From DATJSJ01 sp035504175 (GTDB taxonomy: Bacteria; Pseudomonadota; Alphaproteobacteria; Acetobacterales; Acetobacteraceae): a DNA stretch of 10,147 nt. The translations under genes and the position numbers were made by a program. The DNA lies in the NCBI GenBank assembly GCA_035504175.1, contig DATJSJ010000041.1, positions 1 through 10,147 on the forward strand, in the 5' to 3' direction. Below, one piece after another: positions 1 through 5,825 of the stretch. How positions within the stretch are numbered: position 1 is the first letter of the stretch; each line of letters starts with the position of its first letter. The notes under the pieces were generated by a model. That model saw nothing but the letters and a program-made list of their open reading frames with translations, was not told the origin of the DNA and did not search any database.

Positions 1-14
1 GCGCTCGCGTCGAT

Positions 15-1841
15 TCACGATCCGGGCGCGGCCGAGCGGCGTGCGATCTCGGCTCGTGCCTTGTCGCAGTTGGCGCGCACGCTTTCCACCCACTCTGCAG
101 GCCAGGCGGATGCGGTGACCGTCAGACAGGCCTCCCACGCCGCCAGTGCTTCCTCGAGTCGCGCGGTTGCGGTTTCACGTTCCCCGAGCGAGTGGAGCGC
201 GTTGCCGAGGTTGTCCTGGGTCATGGCCCATTGGAGCGGCACGCGCTTGTGGGTCAATTCCTTGAGCGCGTCACGGTAGGCTACGACAGCTTCGCGCAGG
301 CGCTCGGCGCCGCCCTCGCGTTCTCCGAGCGTTGCGAGCGCGGAGCCGAGGTTGTTCTGTGTCATCGCCCATTGCAGTGGCACGCGCTCGCGGTTGAATT
401 CCTTGAGCGCGTCACGATACGCCGCGACGGCGTCGAGCAGGCGCTCCGTGCCGCTCTCGCGTTCCCCGAGAGTTGCGAGCGCGGTGCCGAGATTGGTCTG
501 CGTCGTGGCCCAGTCGAGCGGCACGCGTTCTCGAGTCCATTCCTTGAGCGCTTCGCGGCAGGCCGCGACGGCTTCGTACAGGCGCTCGGTGCCGCTCTCG
601 CGTTTTCCGAGCGTCGCGAGCACCGTGCCGAGGTTGTTCTGGATCATGGCCCAGCCGAGCGGGTCGCGCTCGCGGGTCCTTTCCGTGAGCGCTTCGCGAT
701 AGGCCGCGATGGCTTCGCGCAGGCGCCCGGTGCCGCTCTCGCGTTCCCCGAGCCTGCAAAGCGCATTGCCGAGGTTATTCTGCGTCATCGCCCAGTCGAG
801 CGGCACGCGCTCGCGGGACCTTTCCTTGAGCGCGTCGCGGTAGGCCGCGACGGCGTCGCGCAGGCGCTCCGTGCCGCTCTCGCGTTCGCCGAGAGTAGCG
901 AGCGCGTTGCCGAGGTTGTTCTGGGTGGCGGCCCAGTCGAGCGGCACGCGCTCGCGGATCCTCTCCTTGAGCGCGTCGCGGTAGGCCGCGACGGCGTCGC
1001 GCAGGCGCTCGGTGCCGCTCTCGCGTTGCCCAAGCCTGCAAAGCGCGTTGCCTAGCTCGTTCTGCGTCGTGGCCCAATCGAGCGGCACACGGTCGCGAGG
1101 CATCAGTGCGAGCGCGCGATCATAGACTTGCAGCGCTTTGTGCAAGGCGGCGTTGTCGCCCCGCTCCTCGCCCTGGCGTTGCAGCGCATCGCCCTGGCGC
1201 AGGAGCAGCGCCCCCTTTTCATCAAGCGCATGCGCCGGCATCAGCGCCGCGGCCTCGCCGAACAGGCGCGCCGCTTCCTCGTAATCCAGCCCCGCCAGCG
1301 CCAGCTCCGCCTCGGCCGAGGCCGCCTGCGCTGCCTGCACCATCTGCCGGTCGGCCGCATCCGCCGCCTGCCGCACCAGGCGCCGGGCTTCCGCCGCGGC
1401 GGCCTCGGCGGCCTCACGCGCCGCGCGCAAATGCCGCCGCGCCGCCTCGGGATCGCCGCTCGTCTGCGCCGCCGCCGCCTCGGCGACATGCGCTTTCGCG
1501 ACCGGGTTGTCGGGGCGCAGCGCCGCGATGGTCTCGGCGGCCTTGCGGTTCTGCTCGAAGACCTCCGCCAGCTTCTCCGCCAGCTTGTCGTCCGCGACAC
1601 CCGAGCGACCGACGGTCGCCAGCATCGTCCGCATCGCGCCCAGCGTGACGCCGAGCGTCTGGCTCAGCGCGACGATCCTGTCGGCCAGCGGGCCGACGGC
1701 GCCGGCCGCTGCCGCCCTGGTCAGCTCCTGCAGCTGGGCGGCGCCGATCGTGTTGACGATGAGCGAAAGGTTCTCGCCCTGCAACACGGTTGCGCCGGCG
1801 CCGACATCGCCGATCTGGAATTGCGACGCGTCGGTCGACAT
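15..1841 (-). CDS. TPR-repeat protein with N-terminal GDVGAG tag (copy B, 608 aa)
   Basis: The function is not known; it is probably a cytoplasmic sensor or scaffold. Residues 8-30 carry the shared tag in a divergent form (IGDVGAGATVLQGENLSL). Residues 31-58 are unlike copy A. Residues about 59-250 form an Ala-rich helical domain with LGVTLGAMRTML and KLAEVFEQNRKAAETIAAL, probably ending in one or two TPR-like hairpins (LDYEEAARLFGEAAALMP). Residues 251-579 hold seven 47-residue repeats starting RVPLDWA, followed by a C-terminal cap (WPAEWVESVRANC). I see no NTPase, protease, CHAT, TIR or membrane segment. I chose the ATG at 1841 because the protein then aligns with copy A from the tag onward; the longer open frame to 1979 overlaps the upstream gene and adds an Arg/His-rich stretch with no family look. 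The gene lies 5 bases after the small gene and uses a ribosome site inside that gene's last codons. A TPR protein is clear; its role is inference. Confidence 0.88.
   Translation of the reverse strand: MSTDASQFQIGDVGAGATVLQGENLSLIVNTIGAAQLQELTRAAAAGAVGPLADRIVALSQTLGVTLGAMRTMLATVGRSGVADDKLAEKLAEVFEQNRKAAETIAALRPDNPVAKAHVAEAAAAQTSGDPEAARRHLRAAREAAEAAAAEARRLVRQAADAADRQMVQAAQAASAEAELALAGLDYEEAARLFGEAAALMPAHALDEKGALLLRQGDALQRQGEERGDNAALHKALQVYDRALALMPRDRVPLDWATTQNELGNALCRLGQRESGTERLRDAVAAYRDALKERIRERVPLDWAATQNNLGNALATLGERESGTERLRDAVAAYRDALKERSRERVPLDWAMTQNNLGNALCRLGERESGTGRLREAIAAYREALTERTRERDPLGWAMIQNNLGTVLATLGKRESGTERLYEAVAACREALKEWTRERVPLDWATTQTNLGTALATLGERESGTERLLDAVAAYRDALKEFNRERVPLQWAMTQNNLGSALATLGEREGGAERLREAVVAYRDALKELTHKRVPLQWAMTQDNLGNALHSLGERETATARLEEALAAWEACLTVTASAWPAEWVESVRANCDKARAEIARRSAAPGS
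105..1091 (-). repeat. Seven tandem 141-bp repeats encoding 47-residue TPR units (copy B)
   Basis: Seven in-frame units of exactly 141 bp occupy 951-1091, 810-950, 669-809, 528-668, 387-527, 246-386 and 105-245. The consensus is RVPLDWAxTQNNLGxAL, then LGERESGTERLxxAVAAY, then RxALKExxRE. The pattern NNLG..L..LG followed by A.AAYR.AL is that of a TPR helix pair. At 47 residues the unit is longer than the canonical 34 and the 42 of kinesin-light-chain-like TPRs. The first three units are the most alike in DNA and the last is the most diverged, as expected for a capping repeat. Confidence 0.92.
1752..1820 (-). repeat. Shared N-terminal tag, occurrence 4 (TPR protein B)
   Basis: This stretch encodes residues 8-30 of the 608-aa protein. 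FQIGDVGAGA is kept, but the second half reads TVLQGENLSLIVN, where the other three have RVAQGxxxTWxEG. It is the most diverged of the four tags. The DNA coding for GDVGAGA is still almost the same as in the other three. Confidence 0.85.
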
Positions 1842-1853
1842 CGCGCCTACCCC
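1842..1853 (-). promoter_or_regulatory. Ribosome site for TPR gene B, embedded in the end of the small gene
   Basis: On the minus strand the small gene ends ATG GGG TAG, and GCGCG then leads to the ATG at 1841. GGGGTAGG (1846-1853) is the only purine-rich block at a suitable distance, with GGGG lying 8 bases before the start. The last Met-Gly codons and the stop of the upstream gene therefore appear to double as the Shine-Dalgarno sequence, which implies translational coupling. The arrangement is identical in copy A. Confidence 0.6.
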
Positions 1854-2275
1854 ATGAACGACGCGACCGCGGCCGTGGTGGTCGCCTCGGTCACCGTGCC
1901 GGGCGTCGTCTGCGTCGCCTTGCTCCTCAGGATGTCGCCGAGCGCGTCGCCAACCGATGCCGCCGCGCCCCCGAACCATGATTTCGCGTCCAGCAACGCG
2001 CGGCGCAGCACACTTGGCGAGGTCCGGGTGACGGTCAGCCTGGTCGCGACCGCCGCCGACTTCGCGCGGGCCAGTTCGCGCGTGTCCTCGTCCAGCGACG
2101 GATCAATTTCGATCCGTGCGAGCAACGCCTGGAACTGCCGCCGCAGCGCCGCAGCGTCCGGGAGGGTCGAGACGCCTTCGACCCAGGTGATGGTCTCGCC
2201 CTGCGCGACCCGCGCGCCGGCGCCGACATCGCCGATCCGGTCGCTGCGGCTGTCCGGCCCCGGCTCCTCGGGCAT
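1847..2275 (-). CDS. Small GDVGAG-tagged protein, possible effector (copy B, 142 aa)
   Basis: I do not recognise a named family. The protein has three parts. Residues 1-11 are a hydrophilic leader (MPEEPGPDSRS). Residues 12-34 are the shared tag (IGDVGAGARVAQGETITWVEG). Residues about 38-90 are predicted helical (LPDAAALRRQFQALLARI, then SLDEDTRELARAKSAAV). Residues 91-142 are Ala/Gly-rich with aromatic residues (LLDAKSWFGGAAASVGDALGDIL) and end TAAVASFMG. Tag and C-terminus are the best conserved parts against copy A; residues 71-90 are the least. There is no signal peptide and no uninterrupted transmembrane helix, but the C-terminus could form amphipathic helices. I chose the ATG at 2275 because GGGGAG lies 7 bases upstream (2283-2288) and copy A starts at the matching position; the ATG at 2280 is in another frame and too close to that site. 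A membrane-active effector is a guess from design. Confidence 0.8.
   Translation of the reverse strand: MPEEPGPDSRSDRIGDVGAGARVAQGETITWVEGVSTLPDAAALRRQFQALLARIEIDPSLDEDTRELARAKSAAVATRLTVTRTSPSVLRRALLDAKSWFGGAAASVGDALGDILRSKATQTTPGTVTEATTTAAVASFMG
2174..2242 (-). repeat. Shared N-terminal tag, occurrence 3 (small protein B)
   Basis: This stretch encodes residues 12-34 of the 142-aa protein, with core IGDVGAGARVAQGE followed by TITWVEG. It matches the tag of small protein A except at the first residue and at one residue after the core (T for H). Confidence 0.9.
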
Positions 2276-2338
2276 GGCATCTCTCCCCAGAGCTCTATCG
2301 CCCAGGATAGGGGAGCGCCGCGGCGGCGGCCTGGTCAA
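2276..2338 (-). promoter_or_regulatory. Conserved leader of copy B: CTTGACC box and GGGGAG ribosome site
   Basis: The gap between TPR gene A and small gene B is 151 bases. Its half nearest the small gene resembles the leader of copy A: TTGACC at 2333-2338, a GC-rich stretch, GGCGCTCCC, and GGGGAG at 2283-2288, 7 bases before the ATG. TTGAC fits a -35 element, but no convincing -10 lies 16-18 bases further on; TATCCT is about 23 bases away. The half next to TPR gene A (2339-2426) shows no strong hairpin or terminator, so read-through from copy A is likely. The ribosome site is well supported; the promoter is tentative. Confidence 0.4.
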
Positions 2339-2426
2339 GCGCCGCAGCGTCGTTCTCTCTCCGCAGGCGCGGCCGCGAGAAAGGCGCAGTCTAGCCCGCG
2401 AAGATGCTCCAAGCACCCGCATCGTG

Positions 2427-3956
2427 TCACGACCCGGGCGCGGCTGATCGGCGCGCGATCTCGGCTCGTGCGTTGTCGCAGTTGGAGCGCACGCCGCCGA
2501 CCCATTCCGCGGGCCAGACGGACGCGGTGACCGTCAGGCAGGCCTCCCACGCCGCCACGGCTTCGGCGAACCGTGCGGTGCCGTCCTCGCGTTCCCCGAG
2601 CGCCCGAAGCGTGTTGCCGAGATTGTTCTGCGTCGTGGCCCATTGCAGCGGCACGCGCTCGCGGGTCATTTCCGTGAGCGCGTCGCGGTAGGCCGCGACG
2701 GCGTCGTGCAGACGCCCGGTGCCGGTCTCGCGCTGCCCGAGCGCGGCGAGCGCGGTGCCGAGATTGTTCGCGGTCATCGCCCAGGCGAGCGGTGCGCGCT
2801 CGCGCGTCATTTCCTCGAGCGCGTCGCGATGCGCCTCGACCGCTTCGCGCAGGTGCAAGGCGCCGGTCTCGCGCTGCCCAAGTGTCGCGAGCGCGGTGCC
2901 GAGATTGTTCTGCGTCGTCGCCCATTGCAGCGGCACGCGCTCGCGGGTCCATTCGCTGAGCGCGTCGCGGTAGGCGGCGACCGCTTCGAGCAGACGTTCG
3001 GTGCCGCTCTCGCGCTCTGCGAGGGTGGCGAGCGCGGTGCCGAGGTTGTTCTGCGTCATCGCCCAGTCGAGCGGCACGCGCGCGCGGGTCCGCTCCTCGA
3101 GCGCGTCGCGATAGGCCGCGACGGCGTCGAGCAGATGCCCGGTGCCGGTCTCGCGCTCCCCGAGGGTCGCGAGCGCATTGCCGCGGTTGTTCTGCGTCAT
3201 CGCCCAGTCGAGCGGCACGCGCGCGCGGTCCAGCACGATCAGGGCGCGGTCATAGACCAGCAGCGCCTTGTGCAGGGCCGCGTTGTCGCCACGCTCGTCG
3301 CCCCGGCGCCGCAGCGCCAGGGCCTGGCGCAGCAGCAGCGCCCCCTTCTCGTCGAGTGCAGCGGCCGGCATCAGCGCCGCGGCCTCGCCGAACAGGCGTG
3401 CCGCTTCCTCGTGATCCAGCCCCGCCAGCGCCAGCTCCGCCTCGGCCGAGGTCGCCTGCGCCGCCTGCACCATCTGCTGATCGGCCGCCGCCTGCGCCTG
3501 GCGGGCCAGGCGCTGGGCCTCGGCCGCGGCGGCCTCCGCCGCGTCGCGCGCCGCGCGCAAATGCCGCCGTGCCGCCGCGCGATCGCCGCTCGTCTGCGCC
3601 GCCGCGGCCTCGGCGACATGCGCCTGGGCGACCGGATTGTCGGGACGCAGTGCGGCGATGGTCTCGGCGGCCTTGCGGTTCTGCTCGAAAACCTCCGCCA
3701 GGGCCTCGGCCAGCTTCTCGTCCGCCACGCCCGATTGGCCGACGGTCGCCAGCATCGTGCGCATCGCGCCCAGCGTCACGCCGAGCGTCCGGCTGAGCGC
3801 GGAGAGCTTCTCATCCGCGCCCCGGGTTGCCGCCTCGATCAGTCCCCGGACCTGGTCGGCGGTGAAACCCTCGATCCAGGTGACGTGGTCGCCTTGCGCG
3901 ACCCGGGCGCCCGCGCCGACATCGCCGACCTGGAAGTGCGACGCGCCGGATGGCAC
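2427..3956 (-). CDS. TPR-repeat protein with N-terminal GDVGAG tag (copy A, 509 aa)
   Basis: This is the paralogue of the 608-aa protein with two fewer repeats. Residues 8-30 are the tag (VGDVGAGARVAQGDHVTWIEG), closer to the small proteins' tags than copy B's is. Residues 31-53 (FTADQVRGLIEAATRG and on) differ from copy B and are five residues shorter. Residues about 54-245 form the shared Ala-rich helical domain. Residues 246-480 hold five 47-residue TPR units, and the C-terminal cap ends SAAPGS as in copy B. I see no catalytic motif, NTPase or membrane helix, so sensing, scaffolding or partner binding is the likely role. The start is GTG at 3956, placed 5 bases after the small gene's stop with the same embedded ribosome site as in copy B. 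No terminator is visible after the stop. The family assignment is firm; the function is unknown. Confidence 0.9.
   Translation of the reverse strand: MPSGASHFQVGDVGAGARVAQGDHVTWIEGFTADQVRGLIEAATRGADEKLSALSRTLGVTLGAMRTMLATVGQSGVADEKLAEALAEVFEQNRKAAETIAALRPDNPVAQAHVAEAAAAQTSGDRAAARRHLRAARDAAEAAAAEAQRLARQAQAAADQQMVQAAQATSAEAELALAGLDHEEAARLFGEAAALMPAAALDEKGALLLRQALALRRRGDERGDNAALHKALLVYDRALIVLDRARVPLDWAMTQNNRGNALATLGERETGTGHLLDAVAAYRDALEERTRARVPLDWAMTQNNLGTALATLAERESGTERLLEAVAAYRDALSEWTRERVPLQWATTQNNLGTALATLGQRETGALHLREAVEAHRDALEEMTRERAPLAWAMTANNLGTALAALGQRETGTGRLHDAVAAYRDALTEMTRERVPLQWATTQNNLGNTLRALGEREDGTARFAEAVAAWEACLTVTASVWPAEWVGGVRSNCDNARAEIARRSAAPGS
2517..3221 (-). repeat. Five tandem 141-bp repeats encoding 47-residue TPR units (copy A)
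   Basis: The units are 3081-3221, 2940-3080, 2799-2939, 2658-2798 and 2517-2657, all in frame and of equal length. The consensus matches copy B (RVPLxWAxTQNNLGxAL, LGxRExG, AVAAYRDAL). The array is exactly two units (282 bp) shorter than copy B, as expected from unequal recombination or slippage between near-identical repeats. Confidence 0.92.
3867..3935 (-). repeat. Shared N-terminal tag, occurrence 2 (TPR protein A)
   Basis: This stretch encodes residues 8-30 of the 509-aa protein: FQVGDVGAGARVAQGDH, then VTWIEG. It shares His after the GD/GE pair with small protein A, its immediate upstream partner. Confidence 0.9.
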
Positions 3957-3968
3957 CGCGCCTACCCC
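3957..3968 (-). promoter_or_regulatory. Ribosome site for TPR gene A, embedded in the end of the small gene
   Basis: The layout is the same as in copy B: the small gene ends ATG GGG TAG, followed by GCGCG and then the GTG start at 3956. GGGGTAGG at 3961-3968 places GGGG 8 bases before the start. Exact preservation of this junction between diverged copies supports coupled translation of the pair. Confidence 0.6.
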
Positions 3969-4390
3969 ATGAACGACGCGATCGCGGCCTTGGTGGCGGC
4001 CTCGGTCACCGTGCCGAGCGTCTTCTGCGCCGCCTCGCTCTTCAGGATGTCAGCCAGCCCGTGGCCAACCCAGGCGGCGGCACCGCCGAACCACGATTGC
4101 GCATCGAGCAAGGCGCGGCGCAGCATTCCGGGCTCGGATCGGGCGACGGCCAGGCCCTCTGCGATCGCCGTGGTCTTGGCCAGCGCCAGCGCGCGCGTGT
4201 CCTCGTCGAGCGATGCATCCTGCGCGATCCGCGCGAGCAGCGCGTCGAACCGCCGTTTGAGCGCCTCGCCGTCCGGCAGGCTGGCGACGCCTTCGACCCA
4301 GGTGATGTGCTCGCCCTGCGCGACGCGCGCGCCGGCGCCGACATCGCCGATGCGATAGGAGCGCCCTTCCGGCTTGGGTTCCTCGGGCAT
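3962..4390 (-). CDS. Small GDVGAG-tagged protein, possible effector (copy A, 142 aa)
   Basis: This is the first gene of the module and the paralogue of the copy B small protein, of identical length. It has a hydrophilic start (MPEEPKPEGRS), the tag at residues 12-34 (IGDVGAGARVAQGEHITWVEG), a charged helical middle (ALKRRFDALLARI, SLDEDTRALALAKT), and a C-terminal segment from residue 91 (LLDAQSWFGGAAAWVGHGLADIL) ending KAAIASFMG. Trp31, Trp100, Phe101 and Trp107 stand out in an otherwise Ala-rich protein. The ATG at 4390 follows GGGGAG (4398-4403) by 7 bases; an in-frame extension to 4450 would run through the leader and is not shared with copy B. Whether it is an effector, an adaptor or a chaperone for the TPR partner cannot be told from sequence alone. 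Confidence 0.82.
   Translation of the reverse strand: MPEEPKPEGRSYRIGDVGAGARVAQGEHITWVEGVASLPDGEALKRRFDALLARIAQDASLDEDTRALALAKTTAIAEGLAVARSEPGMLRRALLDAQSWFGGAAAWVGHGLADILKSEAAQKTLGTVTEAATKAAIASFMG
4289..4357 (-). repeat. Shared N-terminal tag, occurrence 1 (small protein A)
   Basis: This stretch encodes residues 12-34: core IGDVGAGARVAQGE followed by HITWVEG. Its DNA is closely similar to the other three occurrences, so the tag is a duplicated sequence, not chance convergence. Confidence 0.9.
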
Positions 4391-4450
4391 TGCATCGCTC
4401 CCCGGGACTCGCGGCCGGAACAGGGAGCGCCGCGCCGACGGCCGGGTCAA
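4391..4450 (-). promoter_or_regulatory. Conserved leader of copy A: CTTGACC box and GGGGAG ribosome site
   Basis: TTGACC lies at 4445-4450, 54 bases before the ATG (57 in copy B). It is followed by a GC-rich stretch, GGCGCTCCC, and GGGGAG at 4398-4403. The conserved order and near-equal spacing in both copies make this the best candidate for the module's promoter and leader. The bases 17 downstream of the box do not look like a -10, so a sigma-70 promoter is not proven. Confidence 0.42.
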
Positions 4451-4470
4451 GGGTTGGGATCGCCCGTTTC

Positions 4471-4492
4471 CATCCGCACTGGCGCGCGGATG
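4471..4492. promoter_or_regulatory. Inverted repeat upstream of the module (possible operator)
   Basis: CATCCGC (4471-4477) and GCGGATG (4486-4492) form a perfect 7-bp inverted repeat around 8 bases. It sits about 20 bases upstream of the putative -35 of copy A and beyond the MFS terminator, where a regulator could bind. I see no equivalent in front of copy B. It could also be a chance feature of GC-rich DNA. Confidence 0.25.
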
Positions 4493-4515
4493 CTTGCGGT
4501 GGCGGCCTGGTTCGG

Positions 4516-4550
4516 CTCGCCGCCAGGTTCAGGATGAACCCGGCGGCGAG
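4516..4550 (-). terminator. Strong hairpin after the MFS gene
   Basis: Two 16-base arms (4516-4531 and 4535-4550) flank a 3-base loop. In the minus-strand transcript all 16 positions pair, one as a G-U wobble; in the plus-strand transcript that position is an A-C mismatch, which favours use by the minus strand. It starts 22 bases after the MFS stop codon. No clear U-tract follows, so it may act as a weaker or Rho-assisted terminator, or as a 3' stabiliser. It separates the MFS gene from the duplicated module. Confidence 0.65.
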
Positions 4551-4572
4551 GGTCGCGACCCGACCGTGCGCC

Positions 4573-5805
4573 CTATGCCGGCTGCGGCAGCTCCTCGGCG
4601 GTGCGCGCCTGCTCGACCGTCTCCGGCAGAAACAGCCAGAGGATGGCAACGCCGATCAGGGCGGTCGCGGCCAGCACGGCGAAGCCACAGGTGAAGCCGA
4701 ATTCCTGCGCGACGAAGCCGATCAGCGTGGTGCTGATCGCGGCACCGACGCCGGCGATCATGCCGACTGCGCCGAGCGAGAAATTGTATCGCCCGGTGCC
4801 GCACGTGCAGTCGGCGACGACGAGCGGCGTCAGGATGCCGATCACCGCCGCGGTCAGCCCGCCCAGCACCTGCACGGCGACCAGGAACCAGGGGCCGAAG
4901 GCGAAGGCGAACAGCACGGCGCGAGCGAGCAGCGCGGCGAAGGCGGCGAGCAGCAGGTGCTTGCGCCCTCTTTCATCCGCCTTGCGCGCCATCCAGGTGG
5001 CGATCAGCGCGGTGACCGTCTGCGGCACGATCACCAGTGCCGAGGTCACCAGTTCGGATTCACTTCCGTGCTGCGCGGCCAGCCGCTCTCCGGCCAGCGG
5101 CAGCATCGAGGCGTTGGTGAACTGGAACAGGAACAGGCAGGCGGCGAAGATCAGCAGCGGATGATTGCGCAGCAGGTCGCGCCAGCGCGCCTGCGCGTCC
5201 TCGCGGTCGCGCGCGCCCTGACGGGCCCGGGCATAGTTGATCTCGCGGCCGCGGATGCGGGTCAGGAAGAAGGCCGCGGGCAGGCAGAGGGCCGCGGCGG
5301 CGAAGAACGGCGCGCGCGGTGCCACGAGCTGGCCGAGCGCGCCCATCCCGCCCGCGGTCACCGCATTGCCGAAGGAATCGTAGCGGTGGTTGCGGCCGAC
5401 CCGGGTGTGGAGGGCACGGTGGCCGACCAGGCCGAGCCCGATCGCCGCGATCGCGATGCGCACGGCGCCGCCGGTGATGCCGTGCAGGGCCTCGCCGGCG
5501 AACACGAAGAGCGGCGTCGGCCAGAGCGCGATCAGCAGCGCGCCGCCGGCGATGCAGGCGAGGCAGACGGCGACGATCAGCCGCTTGCTGTGCAGCCGGT
5601 CGGTGAGCCAGCCGGCGGGCAGCTGCGTTGCCAGCGCGATTGCCGTGTTGACGGTGATCGCGGTGCCGATCGCGCCCTGTTTCCACCCTTCGGTGGTCAG
5701 GTAGACCGCGACGAACGGCCCGAACGCCGTCTCCACATCGGCAATGAAGAAGTTCAGCCAGTCGAGCCCGCGCTGGCTCCGCGCCGAGGGATGCGGGGCC
5801 TGCAT
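4573..5805 (-). CDS. Major facilitator superfamily transporter (410 aa)
   Basis: This is an inner-membrane secondary transporter with about 12 predicted helices. Motif A between helices 2 and 3 is clear (GWLTDRLHSKR, residues 65-75), and a degenerate counterpart lies in the second half (ARKADERGRK, residues 273-282). The N-terminus LDWLNFFIADVETAFGPFVAVYLT matches an MFS_1 subgroup I recall from alphaproteobacteria whose substrate is generally not assigned; drug or metabolite efflux is possible but not shown. A charged loop near residues 184-212 separates the halves. The length is normal. The ATG at 5805 gives the expected short cytoplasmic start, but no Shine-Dalgarno sequence is visible upstream, so expression may be weak or leaderless, or may depend on the gene upstream (81-base gap). 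Confidence 0.87.
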   Translation of the reverse strand: MQAPHPSARSQRGLDWLNFFIADVETAFGPFVAVYLTTEGWKQGAIGTAITVNTAIALATQLPAGWLTDRLHSKRLIVAVCLACIAGGALLIALWPTPLFVFAGEALHGITGGAVRIAIAAIGLGLVGHRALHTRVGRNHRYDSFGNAVTAGGMGALGQLVAPRAPFFAAAALCLPAAFFLTRIRGREINYARARQGARDREDAQARWRDLLRNHPLLIFAACLFLFQFTNASMLPLAGERLAAQHGSESELVTSALVIVPQTVTALIATWMARKADERGRKHLLLAAFAALLARAVLFAFAFGPWFLVAVQVLGGLTAAVIGILTPLVVADCTCGTGRYNFSLGAVGMIAGVGAAISTTLIGFVAQEFGFTCGFAVLAATALIGVAILWLFLPETVEQARTAEELPQPA

Positions 5806-5825
5806 GACGCATGCAAACCGCTTTG

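Larger units (their letters stand above)
15..4450 (-). repeat. Tandem duplication of a two-gene module (copy A 2427-4450, copy B 15-2338)
   Basis: The region consists of two head-to-tail copies of one unit: leader, 142-aa gene, 5-base gap, TPR gene. The small proteins align without gaps at 101 of 142 identical residues (my hand count). The helical domains of the TPR proteins are roughly 85% identical by eye over about 190 residues, and their last 30 or so residues are nearly the same. The copies differ mainly in TPR number (five in A, seven in B) and in a divergent stretch just after the N-terminal tag. The conserved leader shows that regulatory DNA was copied with the genes. Divergence at many positions means the duplication is not recent. 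I see no transposase, integrase or direct repeats that would explain how it arose. Confidence 0.9.

Noticed and set aside
192..1055. Plus-strand open frame with its own periodic repeats (FLERVAVGRDG type)
   Set aside because: It is the antisense shadow of the TPR repeats; the periodicity follows from the 141-bp units, and the minus-strand frame has the recognisable TPR pattern.
105..1091. CRISPR-like array
   Set aside because: The repeats are contiguous 141-bp coding units with no unique spacers and are part of an open TPR frame.
1842..1979. In-frame N-terminal extension of the 608-aa TPR protein (654-aa version)
   Set aside because: It overlaps the upstream small gene, is Arg/Gly/His-rich with no family resemblance, and copy A has its start at the position matching 1841.
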